From NCBI GenBank assembly GCA_021820675.1, contig JAKADI010000054.1, positions 1 to 8,140 on the forward strand: 8,140 nt of DNA. The letters run 5' to 3'. This DNA is from Bacillota bacterium. GTDB lineage: Bacteria > Bacillota > Sulfobacillia > Sulfobacillales > Sulfobacillaceae. The position numbers and the translations under genes were made by a program. The notes below the pieces were generated by a model, which was not told where the DNA came from, searched no databases, and saw only the letters and a program-made list of their open reading frames with translations. This document shows, piece after piece, positions 1 to 6,297 of the stretch (positions are counted from its first letter, which is position 1; each line of letters begins with the position of its first letter).

Positions 1-1
1 T

Positions 2-1462
2 GAAGACGAAATCCATCACCGGCGCGCCGGGTTGCTGGAACTCCGAGACGTGCTTGGAGCGCAGACCTTCGACCGCATGCCCATTGCGGCTCAGCACCTC
101 GAGGGCGAATGGGGGGAAACATTTGAGGGAACTCCGGGTTTTGCAGCCCCATGGCGAAGGGAATCAGGCTATTGCGGCCACACTCGTGACGATTGGTACA
201 GTGCCAACCAGATTCTTTTGGCGCTGAACAATAACCTCATGCCGTCAAGCCACATTCCCGACCGGCATCGCAAAATCCTAGAAACTGGGGCATGGCCGCC
301 CATAACTGATTTGATCGATTTGGCGACTGCATGGCTCGACAACGGTTCAAGAGGCAAGTTGTCACCGAAACCCATGCCAGGAGCGACGTGGAACTTTCAC
401 AACGGGCGTGCCGGCATTGTAGCCGTCACAGCTTTACATCGATTGTCGTCTCCGACACCAGTGAGCATCCCAGATGAGGTTATTTGCACGATGATGAAGG
501 AGTACCAGGACACCATAAACTATGCGCACGGGCTCCACTTTGGGACATCAGGTGTGGCGTTGAGTCTGGCCCTAGCTGCAGCAGCATGGCGACGTGACGA
601 TTGGCAACTGGAAGCAAACCGACTGTGGATCGAATCCACCACCCGCCATTTACGCAATCCTTTGCACTCTGACTGGACGCATGGAACGGCCGGAATGCTG
701 TACACAGGACTGATATTAGAACATTTCCATGTGGGCCGAGCACATCGCTTCCGCGTTAATGAACTCTTTGACCTTCTCTGCGAGCAAGGTAACTGGGCAG
801 CAGGCAACCGATGGTGGCCGTCAGAGCTAGGGAAAACGGTTGAGCATTACACCGGTTTTGCCCATGGTCTGGCCGGTATTGGCTACGCAATTTTAGCTTA
901 CTACAGGGTTTTCGGAGACCCACGGGCGCGGAATCTCCTAGAGGAAATCTGGTGCACGTTTAATGCAACCGAACGAACCGGTCGTTGGTCCAGATCGTTG
1001 GAGGACGAGACCACGTGGTACGCATGGTGCCATGGAACGCCCGGCATCATACACTTTCTCGTTGAAGTTGGCGATATTCTTCCAGAGGCCATGGCCATGG
1101 CCATAGAAGCATCAGAGACCATGCACCATCACAGACGCCATTCACCACATTGCCTCTGTCATGGCTCATTGAGTGTCGCTGCTGCGTATGAACACCTCTT
1201 TTATGCCACGGAAGATAGCAGCTTTTACGAGTTGGCTTGCGATAGTTTATGGAGCGCCATATTGAGTCAAGACTCGTTTCGCCAGTCTGGTCCCAAGTGG
1301 TACGATGACAGCGGTTCCTTCGACAACCCATCCTTCATGACGGGAGGGACCGGGTTAGCGAGTCAAATTTTAACTCTTAGCGGATTGTCCCAGGATCCAC
1401 GGCGGCTTGCAGACCGATTTAACTCACCAACCATTGTTGCCGCCACTGTCCCAGTTGGTTGA
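2..1462 (+). CDS. lanL: Lanthionine synthetase, kinase C-lobe plus LanC cyclase (class IV LanL-like), 5' partial
   Basis: Enzymes of this family phosphorylate and eliminate Ser/Thr in a precursor peptide, then add Cys to form lanthionine rings. The frame is open to the left edge, so the gene starts upstream; 487 codons are visible, roughly half of a usual LanL/LanKC. Residues are numbered from the TTG at 32. GTPGFAAP (33-40) followed by TRDDW (51-55) resembles a kinase activation segment and subdomain IX. From about 120 to 450 is a LanC toroid with repeated glycine motifs: NGRAG 124, FGTSG 170, HGTAG 217, HGLAG 278, CHGTPG 333, CHGS 376, GGTG 438. C333, C376 and H377 match the zinc ligands of NisC, and H278 matches its active-site His. 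Class III LanKC cyclases lack the zinc ligands and class IV LanL keep them, so I infer class IV. The lyase domain and any precursor gene are outside the window. The TTG at 32 is unlikely to be the real start. Confidence 0.9.
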   Translation, partial: EDEIHHRRAGLLELRDVLGAQTFDRMPIAAQHLEGEWGETFEGTPGFAAPWRRESGYCGHTRDDWYSANQILLALNNNLMPSSHIPDRHRKILETGAWPPITDLIDLATAWLDNGSRGKLSPKPMPGATWNFHNGRAGIVAVTALHRLSSPTPVSIPDEVICTMMKEYQDTINYAHGLHFGTSGVALSLALAAAAWRRDDWQLEANRLWIESTTRHLRNPLHSDWTHGTAGMLYTGLILEHFHVGRAHRFRVNELFDLLCEQGNWAAGNRWWPSELGKTVEHYTGFAHGLAGIGYAILAYYRVFGDPRARNLLEEIWCTFNATERTGRWSRSLEDETTWYAWCHGTPGIIHFLVEVGDILPEAMAMAIEASETMHHHRRHSPHCLCHGSLSVAAAYEHLFYATEDSSFYELACDSLWSAILSQDSFRQSGPKWYDDSGSFDNPSFMTGGTGLASQILTLSGLSQDPRRLADRFNSPTIVAATVPVG

Positions 1463-2603
1463 GTTGGCGCGAAAGTCCGGTCACTTCGAGAGTAGGCTCC
1501 AGAGCTTCCATAATGGCGAAGGCTTCCGCCGTCCGACCTATCTGCTGGCAGATAAAAGCCTTCGCCATTAAAAGGCGGCTTTTTGCGTAGGCCCGCCGCA
1601 CCGTGGGGACATGGTCCATGCCTCTGTCCACAGCACGCAGCGCCTGGTCATAATCTTCGAGGTGAATGGCGTTGCGGCTTACCTCGTAATGAATACTGTA
1701 GGAAGGGCTATTCTGTGCCAGCGTTGTGAGCTGACGAATTGCTTCCTGATGGCGACCTTGATGACGGGCTAGCTGTGCACGCAACAAGTCTACCGAAATC
1801 TCCCGAGTTGCCGAATCCGACGTCTGCGTAATGCTTTCCAATCTCCGCCATGTTTCCTTCGCGGGATTAATGCCCGCGTCGATGTCGGCGCTCATGACAC
1901 CCTGAAGGCCCCATGCTTCGATGCGACGTTCCCCAATCGTTTGTCCCAGTTCCATGGCAGCCACAAATTCTTCCCTGCCATGGGGCCACCCGAACCGGGA
2001 CTGTCGAACGATCCCCAAATGCAACAACGAGTTGCCACGTTGTGGCGTACGCGGAGATACGACTTCCAATATGGCTTCAAAATACGCTTGCGCCATCGGA
2101 TACAAATCTTGGTAAAAACACGCCATCGCAAGCGCCCCAAGCAGTTTGGGGCTGTCCACGGTGCCCATGGTCGAAATGCTGCGACTGCTGGCCCGAACGA
2201 TATCCCCCATGCCTTTTTCGGGATCCCCGGTTGCCATGGCAGCCCAACCAGCAATAAGCCGCGCTTCTGTAAGCAAGGCGAGGTCACCGTAGGATTCGCT
2301 TAGTTCAACTGCTTGGGAGCTTAACTCGTGGGCCTTGGTAAACTGTGCGGCTTCCACCATCACAGCAGACTCTCGCACTAACAACCGTACTGTTCGCTCA
2401 ATCGGCCCGGGATCCGCATCCTTCAACATGAGGTAGCTTACCCCAAGTCGATCCGCAAGCGTCTCCATAGCTTGAGGAGTCGGCATAATCCGATCATTTT
2501 CCAGCAGACTGACCAGAGAACGTGAGACACCCGGACCAGTGAGGTCGGCCTGAAACAGGCCGCGCTCTACCCGTAACTGCTTAAGCTTAGCCCCGAAAGT
2601 CAT
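1419..2603 (-). CDS. XRE-family transcriptional regulator with TPR-like C-terminal domain
   Basis: A 394-residue cytoplasmic DNA-binding regulator. Residues 4-60 form an XRE helix-turn-helix: FGAKLKQLR at the start, the recognition region around VSRSLVSLLEN (26-36), then TPQAMETLADRLGVS. The rest (about 80-394) is a run of amphipathic helices of TPR type, the layout of peptide- or ligand-sensing regulators such as the Rgg/PlcR group; no ligand can be read from the sequence. The frame extends upstream to 2663, but that region contains the promoter, so I chose the ATG at 2603, which has AGAAGGG at 2612-2618 eight bases away. It is divergent from the MFS exporter and convergent with the lanthionine synthetase, overlapping its last 44 bases. 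The position suggests control of the exporter and perhaps of the synthetase, but that is inferred. Confidence 0.87.
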   Translation of the reverse strand: MTFGAKLKQLRVERGLFQADLTGPGVSRSLVSLLENDRIMPTPQAMETLADRLGVSYLMLKDADPGPIERTVRLLVRESAVMVEAAQFTKAHELSSQAVELSESYGDLALLTEARLIAGWAAMATGDPEKGMGDIVRASSRSISTMGTVDSPKLLGALAMACFYQDLYPMAQAYFEAILEVVSPRTPQRGNSLLHLGIVRQSRFGWPHGREEFVAAMELGQTIGERRIEAWGLQGVMSADIDAGINPAKETWRRLESITQTSDSATREISVDLLRAQLARHQGRHQEAIRQLTTLAQNSPSYSIHYEVSRNAIHLEDYDQALRAVDRGMDHVPTVRRAYAKSRLLMAKAFICQQIGRTAEAFAIMEALEPTLEVTGLSRQLNQLGQWRQQWLVS

Positions 2604-2634
2604 TACGCAAACCCTTCTATTCGTGTTTTCGTTC

Positions 2635-2663
2635 ACTGTAAAACCGGCGTTCGCAACTGTCAA
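2635..2663 (-). promoter_or_regulatory. Sigma-A-type promoter of the XRE regulator
   Basis: On the minus strand TTGACA (2663-2658) is separated by exactly 17 bases from TACAGT (2640-2635). This is a perfect -35 and a 4/6 -10 at ideal spacing, about 32 bases upstream of the chosen start at 2603. The two boxes lie in related octamers TTGACAGT and TTTACAGT, 21 bases apart on the same face of the helix. That could be coincidence or a paired regulator contact. Confidence 0.75.
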
Positions 2664-2671
2664 CGTACGTT
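2662..2671. promoter_or_regulatory. Palindrome AACGTACGTT abutting the regulator -35 box
   Basis: A perfect 10-base palindrome whose left end overlaps the last two bases of the regulator's -35 box. A protein bound here would affect that promoter, so it is a candidate (auto)regulatory site for the XRE protein. Short palindromes also arise by chance, so support is moderate. Confidence 0.4.
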
Positions 2672-2681
2672 ACGAATGTGA

Positions 2682-2698
2682 ATCGCGCAGTGCGCGAT
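2682..2698. promoter_or_regulatory. Operator-like inverted repeat ATCGCGCA-G-TGCGCGAT
   Basis: A perfect 8-base inverted repeat around a single G, in the 140-base gap between the divergent regulator and MFS genes. A TATGAT hexamer at 2708-2713 could be the exporter's -10 box. No good -35 is present; the inverted repeat covers the place where one would be. That arrangement fits an activator site or a repressor that covers the promoter. It is not followed by a T run, so it is not a terminator. Confidence 0.5.
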
Positions 2699-2731
2699 CA
2701 CGGGATGTATGATACCAAAAAACTGAGAAAC

Positions 2732-2737
2732 GAGGTG
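2732..2737 (+). promoter_or_regulatory. Ribosome binding site that decides the MFS start
   Basis: GAGGTG lies six bases before the ATG at 2744. The in-frame upstream starts (GTG at 2678, inside the operator region, and ATG at 2705) have no comparable site, so 2744 is the preferred start. Confidence 0.65.
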
Positions 2738-2743
2738 TTCAAG

Positions 2744-3973
2744 ATGGCTAGTGCGCCACAACAGAAACCGAGGGCCCCCTCTGGACTGCCATGGTTTGTA
2801 GGAGGGAACTTAGTGTCTCTGGCCGGCAACACCCTCTTTGACGCCGCCATTTTCTGGTACTTGTCCCTCCACAACGGGCCTGTGGTGCTGAGCATCTTTG
2901 CCGCCGCAGTCAGCGCCCCGCGGGCCCTTGCGACGGTTGTTGGCGTGTTTGCCGACGGGCGAAATCCCCGCACAATGATGATTCTCACGCGTGTCGCAGA
3001 AGCAGGTGTCGTCCTCGGGATGGAGCCGATTATCCGCCAAACTCCAGGAATTGTCTTCGCATTGTTCTTATTAGGGATGTTGGCCACCGTAGATAGTTTG
3101 ACGGGAGTAACGTGGACGAGTGCAAATGTCACGGCAGATTCTCGTGCCCGTCTTATCGGCTGGCTACATACGGCCCAAGCAGGGTTGCAAATGCTCGGAA
3201 GAGCATCTGGCGCTCTGTTGTTATCGTTAATTCGACCCGTTGGAATCCTAGAGGCGGACGCTGCGTCCTTCCTGGCTGCGGCCTTAAGCGCACTTCGGTT
3301 ACGCGGAGTTCCTCAGAAGCAGAAACACAACCCCGATCCCGTCGCCTTTCGTCATCGGTGGGCTGCCGGGTGGGGGGCTCTCCGTCGGGATTCTATGAGT
3401 GTTCGTCTGCTCATCGGTATTGGAGGGATAGCAACATTCACAGTCCCTATTCAAGCTTTCTTAGCTATCTGGTTGCATCGCCATTTCCACGCGACGGCAT
3501 GGTGGTTCGGGGCCGTGTATGCGGCGGAAATGGGGGGGGGGATTGTTGGAGGAGTGATAGGAAGCCGAGTAACCGCATGGGTGATTCGCCGTAGGGGATT
3601 CCATACGGTCATGCTAATCGATTTGATATTGTTCGGCGCGTGCACGGTAGCAGTAGTCTGGTCCCCGTCTCTATGGTTAGAGATAGGTATTATGGCGGTG
3701 TTGGGCTTGATTCAAGCGTTTCAAAACATCACTGCCCCTACCTATGTGATGCAGACGCATCCGCCCGCTCTGCTGGGAAGGATCGTGGGTACCATTACGT
3801 CTACAGAAGCCATTCTAAGGACGGGGGTAAGTGCAATCTTAGCCGGCTCTATGCTGGTCCTTAGCATCCGCGATGTCTTCATCGGGTGTGGAATCAGCAT
3901 GGTGTTGTTGGCGATGGTTCTCTTTTCGCGGAAGCCGATCTCCGGTATAGAACAAATTAACACGACACCTTAA
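2744..3973 (+). CDS. MFS transporter, probable drug or peptide exporter
   Basis: A 409-residue integral membrane protein of the major facilitator superfamily, about the usual length for a 12-helix MFS exporter. Hydrophobic segments begin near residue 15 and alternate through to about 395, with a hydrophilic loop in the middle (around KQKHNPDPVAFRHR) as expected between the two six-helix halves. GVFADGRNPR between helices 2 and 3 corresponds to MFS motif A. It resembles MFS_3/macrolide-efflux-type carriers, but the substrate cannot be read. Divergent transcription from an XRE regulator next to a lanthionine synthetase suggests export of the peptide product or self-protection. A run of ten G at 3532-3541 lies within the coding sequence. 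The start at 2744 was chosen for its ribosome binding site; starts at 2678 and 2705 would add 22 or 13 hydrophilic residues. Confidence 0.88.
   Translation: MASAPQQKPRAPSGLPWFVGGNLVSLAGNTLFDAAIFWYLSLHNGPVVLSIFAAAVSAPRALATVVGVFADGRNPRTMMILTRVAEAGVVLGMEPIIRQTPGIVFALFLLGMLATVDSLTGVTWTSANVTADSRARLIGWLHTAQAGLQMLGRASGALLLSLIRPVGILEADAASFLAAALSALRLRGVPQKQKHNPDPVAFRHRWAAGWGALRRDSMSVRLLIGIGGIATFTVPIQAFLAIWLHRHFHATAWWFGAVYAAEMGGGIVGGVIGSRVTAWVIRRRGFHTVMLIDLILFGACTVAVVWSPSLWLEIGIMAVLGLIQAFQNITAPTYVMQTHPPALLGRIVGTITSTEAILRTGVSAILAGSMLVLSIRDVFIGCGISMVLLAMVLFSRKPISGIEQINTTP
3532..3541 (+). repeat. Homopolymer run of ten G inside the MFS gene
   Basis: The tract encodes the last base of Met and three Gly codons within EMGGGIVGG, in the second half of the transporter. 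A gain or loss of one G would shift the frame and cut off roughly the last third of the protein. Such tracts are slippage-prone in cells and error-prone in sequencing. Confidence 0.9.
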
Positions 3974-4091
3974 CCGGAGTCCCCGTAATCGAATTGGGTC
4001 TAATGGCCGCGTGTGTGGCATCTAGTACTTTATCATCGGCCACGTAGATCCCATAGACACCGACATGCCGATGCGCGTGCATTCGGTCCAT
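3957..4091 (-). pseudogene. Probable remnant of a Nudix hydrolase N-terminus
   Basis: A 44-codon minus-strand frame from the ATG at 4091 to a stop inside the end of the MFS gene. Its start, RHVGVYGIYVADDKVL, closely resembles the first strands of Nudix hydrolases. The frame ends before any GX5EX7REUXEEXGU Nudix box, and the following residues (DATHAAIRPNSITGTP) only faintly recall the usual GPYTG...LPGG stretch. A short GGGAG sits just three bases before the ATG. I read it as a decayed or deleted gene fragment, but the similarity is by eye and short. Confidence 0.4.
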
Positions 4092-4229
4092 CAACTCCCG
4101 CTGTGATTACTACACCTCACATTCCACAGTCGCTGGCCGATCTCCTTGCGGGACTAATGCCCCCATAAGCGCCTTAAGAAGTTACAGAATGCAATCGACT
4201 CGCAGGGATCGCCGTGCGTTCGCTCGCGC
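4092..4229. other. Intergenic stretch without a recognisable gene
   Basis: Together with the Nudix-like fragment and the following promoter this makes up the 317-base gap 3974-4290. Only very short frames are present on either strand (about 14 codons at most with an ATG on the plus strand), none with a convincing ribosome binding site. No terminator-like hairpin with a T run was seen after the MFS gene. Confidence 0.5.
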
Positions 4230-4259
4230 TTGACACTCGCCATCGGCAGGTTCCAGAAT
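4230..4259 (+). promoter_or_regulatory. Likely promoter of the DUF5694/GNAT pair
   Basis: TTGACA at 4230-4235 is followed, 18 bases later, by CAGAAT at 4254-4259, a perfect -35 with a 4/6 -10. It is about 30 bases before the DUF5694 start. GGAGG at 4277-4281 lies nine bases before the ATG at 4291; the ATG at 4284 is only two bases away and so less likely. Confidence 0.5.
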
Positions 4260-4290
4260 AAGGGCAATATGCAAGCGGAGGCCATGAACG

Positions 4291-5043
4291 ATGAAATTTG
4301 ACACCATGGTGTTAGGCACTTACCATATGGATAATTCCCCCAATTTATTTACGCAATACGATGACGTCACAACGGATCCGCGCCAGCGCGAGATCACCGA
4401 GGTCGTGGACTATCTGATCCCATTCCGGCCTACGAAGATCGCCGTCGAGCGCTTACAGCAGGACCAAGGGATTGTTGACCGGGATTACCAACGTTATCGA
4501 AGCGGGGACTGGGCATTACCGCCCCGCGAATGCTACCAACTGGGATTTCGACTGGCTGACCGGTTGCAGCACCCCCGGGTCTACGCGATTGACTATAAGA
4601 ACGAAGTGGGCACCGGGATTGGCGGCGTGTACGAATATGCCCAAGAACACGTGCCCGAAGTGTACGAGTTCATCACGACAACCGGGGAAGCTTTCAATAG
4701 GGCCCTCCAACACCGCATCAACACCCAAACCGTACGGGAGGTGTTGTACTGGCTGAATGAAAGCCGTGCTGGTCAGGTCAGCCAACCGGTGTACATGGCC
4801 ATGCTCCGCGTCGCCGATCACGCCGATCGGATGGGCTTGGATTGGGTCGCGGGTTGGTACGTGCGCAACCTCACGATCTATGCCAACCTGCTCCAATGGA
4901 CGGAACCGGGAGACCGATGGCTTGTCATCTACGGAGATGGACACGCCCCCTTGCTCCGGCAGTTTCTTCACGATACCGGTGAGGTCACGGTGATCCCGGC
5001 TGCGGATTACCTCAGCGCCGGCATGGAAAGGAAGGAGGGGTGA
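4291..5043 (+). CDS. DUF5694 domain protein (TraB/GumN-like)
   Basis: A 250-residue soluble protein without a signal peptide or membrane segment. It begins MVLGTYHMDN, giving a GTxH motif at 9-12. IAVE follows (E53), and near the C-terminus YGDGHAPLLRQFL carries a GxGH motif at 215-218. This N-terminal GxxH, central Glu, C-terminal GxGH arrangement is that of DUF5694 and the wider TraB/GumN/TIKI fold, where these residues are thought to bind metal or catalyse peptide hydrolysis. The precise activity of DUF5694 is unknown to me. Its stop overlaps the start region of the downstream GNAT gene, so the two are probably co-transcribed and translationally coupled. A role in stress or self-protection can only be guessed. 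Confidence 0.85.
   Translation: MKFDTMVLGTYHMDNSPNLFTQYDDVTTDPRQREITEVVDYLIPFRPTKIAVERLQQDQGIVDRDYQRYRSGDWALPPRECYQLGFRLADRLQHPRVYAIDYKNEVGTGIGGVYEYAQEHVPEVYEFITTTGEAFNRALQHRINTQTVREVLYWLNESRAGQVSQPVYMAMLRVADHADRMGLDWVAGWYVRNLTIYANLLQWTEPGDRWLVIYGDGHAPLLRQFLHDTGEVTVIPAADYLSAGMERKEG
5034..5038 (+). promoter_or_regulatory. Ribosome binding site that decides the GNAT start
   Basis: GGAGG within AAGGAGGGG lies inside the last codons of the DUF5694 gene. The GTG at 5040, overlapping the upstream TGA, is one base away, too close. The in-frame GTG at 5046 is seven bases away and is preferred. Confidence 0.6.
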
Positions 5044-5045
5044 GG

Positions 5046-5573
5046 GTGACCCCTTATGGGATCCGCGACGCCCAGATGGCTGACATGGAAACGGTCGCAC
5101 GGGTGCACATCGCCAGTTGGCGCACCACCTATGGTGGTCTCATCGAACCATCGTGGTTTGATCAAATGGAACGCCACCTCGATGACCGGGTGGCCGCCCG
5201 CCGCCAACGACTCCATCGAACGGATGTCCATACGCTGGTGATGACGTCGCCTGGCGGGTTCGTGGTGGGCTTTGCGGATGTGGGTCCCGTGGATGGCGAG
5301 GACCCGCGTTTCGATGGCGAGCTGTACGCGATCTATTTGCTCAGGGGATGGCAAGGACTGGGTGGCGGTCGCGCGTTAGTCCAGGCGGGTGCGGCATGGC
5401 TCGCCCAGCACGGTTACCAGTCCATGAAAGTCTGGGTTTTGCGCGACAATCCGTCTCGCTCGTTTTACCAGCGGCTGGGAGCCGACTTCGTTGAGCACCG
5501 TACCATTACGATTGGTACCCAAACGCTCGACGAGGAAGCCTACGGGTGGCGCCCATTGGAAACGTTAAGGTAA
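5046..5573 (+). CDS. GNAT-family N-acetyltransferase
   Basis: A 175-residue cytoplasmic acetyltransferase that would move the acetyl group of acetyl-CoA to an amine. It has the full GNAT order: an N-terminal strand-helix IRDAQMADMETVARVHIASW, the central beta-hairpin strands (GFVVGFADVG 71-80), and GELYAIYLLRGWQGLGGGRAL (91-111), whose Q-G-L-G-G-G-R segment is the acetyl-CoA pyrophosphate loop (motif A). Motif B is DNPSRSFYQRLGADF (134-148), with Tyr141 as the usual catalytic tyrosine. The length is normal for the family. The substrate is unknown. It starts three bases after the DUF5694 stop and is convergent with the reductase gene, with only 19 bases between the two stops. Confidence 0.9.
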   Translation: MTPYGIRDAQMADMETVARVHIASWRTTYGGLIEPSWFDQMERHLDDRVAARRQRLHRTDVHTLVMTSPGGFVVGFADVGPVDGEDPRFDGELYAIYLLRGWQGLGGGRALVQAGAAWLAQHGYQSMKVWVLRDNPSRSFYQRLGADFVEHRTITIGTQTLDEEAYGWRPLETLR

Positions 5574-5592
5574 CTTCAGCGACAGGTCCGTG

Positions 5593-6123
5593 TCATTTGC
5601 GTTTGTAATGCAGTTCAACAAACTGATTGTGTTGGGTGACCTTGACCAGGTCGAGCGTCGATTCGTAAGGACTTGATTTAAACAACGGAATGCCCTGACC
5701 AATGATTGTTGGAGCGATGTGAATAATGAACTCGTCCACTAAGTTCGCACGAAGCAACGGGGTGAGCACCTCCGCGCCCCCCACGATCCAAATGTCCTTG
5801 CCGGGCTTCTGCTTGAGTGAGGCCGTAAAGTGGGCAATATCTTGATTCACAAATGTGACGCTGGCTGTTTGTCCCCTTAACGTCCGCGAAAACACGTAAC
5901 ACGTCTTTCCCTGGTAGGGAAAGTCCGATTGCACGTTTCTCAAAATCCACTCGTACGTTCTTCGACCCAGTAAAATCGTATCGACCGTCTCATAGAAAGC
6001 AGCGTATCCATTGTCACCCGGGCCCTCAAATTTTAGCAGCCAGTCGAGTGATTCGTCTTCGCGTGCGATATAACCGTCCAAACTTTGGGCAATATACAGC
6101 ACGAGTTTCCTTGCTGACTCCAT
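5593..6123 (-). CDS. Dihydrofolate reductase family protein (RibD_C-like)
   Basis: A 176-residue cytoplasmic NADPH-dependent oxidoreductase of the DHFR/RibD C-terminal fold. Visible family landmarks are SLDGYIA (14-20), LLGRRTYE (51-58), IWIVGGAEV (111-119, nucleotide binding) and IIGQGIPLF (140-148). It resembles the small stand-alone YyaP/YwjB-type proteins of Bacillus, whose true substrate is not established. The frame is open upstream to 6234, but the added residues look unrelated to the family. The ATG at 6123 has AGGGGGT (6135-6129) five bases ahead, so it was chosen. The alpha/beta hydrolase gene lies 174 bases upstream on the same strand with no visible terminator between, so the two may share a transcript. 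Confidence 0.9.
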   Translation of the reverse strand: MESARKLVLYIAQSLDGYIAREDESLDWLLKFEGPGDNGYAAFYETVDTILLGRRTYEWILRNVQSDFPYQGKTCYVFSRTLRGQTASVTFVNQDIAHFTASLKQKPGKDIWIVGGAEVLTPLLRANLVDEFIIHIAPTIIGQGIPLFKSSPYESTLDLVKVTQHNQFVELHYKRK

Positions 6124-6297
6124 CGGGCACCCCCTAATTTCAGGTCCTTGTTCATGGGCATACCACGGTCCACCCAGCAAAGCGCCTTTTCTGGACATGG
6201 GCCGAAATCCCTGCCTTAGGCGGTTGAGCCCCAAGACGATGTCGTCCTAATCCCCGACCACTGGATCCCGATTCTCCCCCGACCCTCCGACGCCATC

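Noticed and set aside
1892..2303. Overlapping open frames of more than 100 codons inside the regulator gene on both strands
   Set aside because: They are shadows of the TPR-like coding region; their translations show no recognisable domain and no ribosome binding sites were evident.
2604..2663. An N-terminal extension of the XRE regulator from TTG 2663
   Set aside because: That TTG is the start of the TTGACA -35 box, and the ATG at 2603 has a good ribosome binding site directly before the helix-turn-helix domain.
2678..2743. An N-terminal extension of the MFS protein from GTG 2678 or ATG 2705
   Set aside because: Neither start has a ribosome binding site; the first overlaps the operator-like palindrome, and the ATG at 2744 has GAGGTG at correct spacing.
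4002..4046. A 14-codon plus-strand frame (MAACVASSTLSSAT) that looks like a tiny Cys/Ser/Thr-rich core peptide
   Set aside because: It is too short to include a leader, has no ribosome binding site, and lies antisense to the Nudix-like fragment; chance is the better explanation.
4516..5100. A 194-codon minus-strand frame opposite the DUF5694 gene
   Set aside because: The plus-strand protein has clear family motifs, promoter and ribosome binding site, whereas the antisense translation has no recognisable domain.
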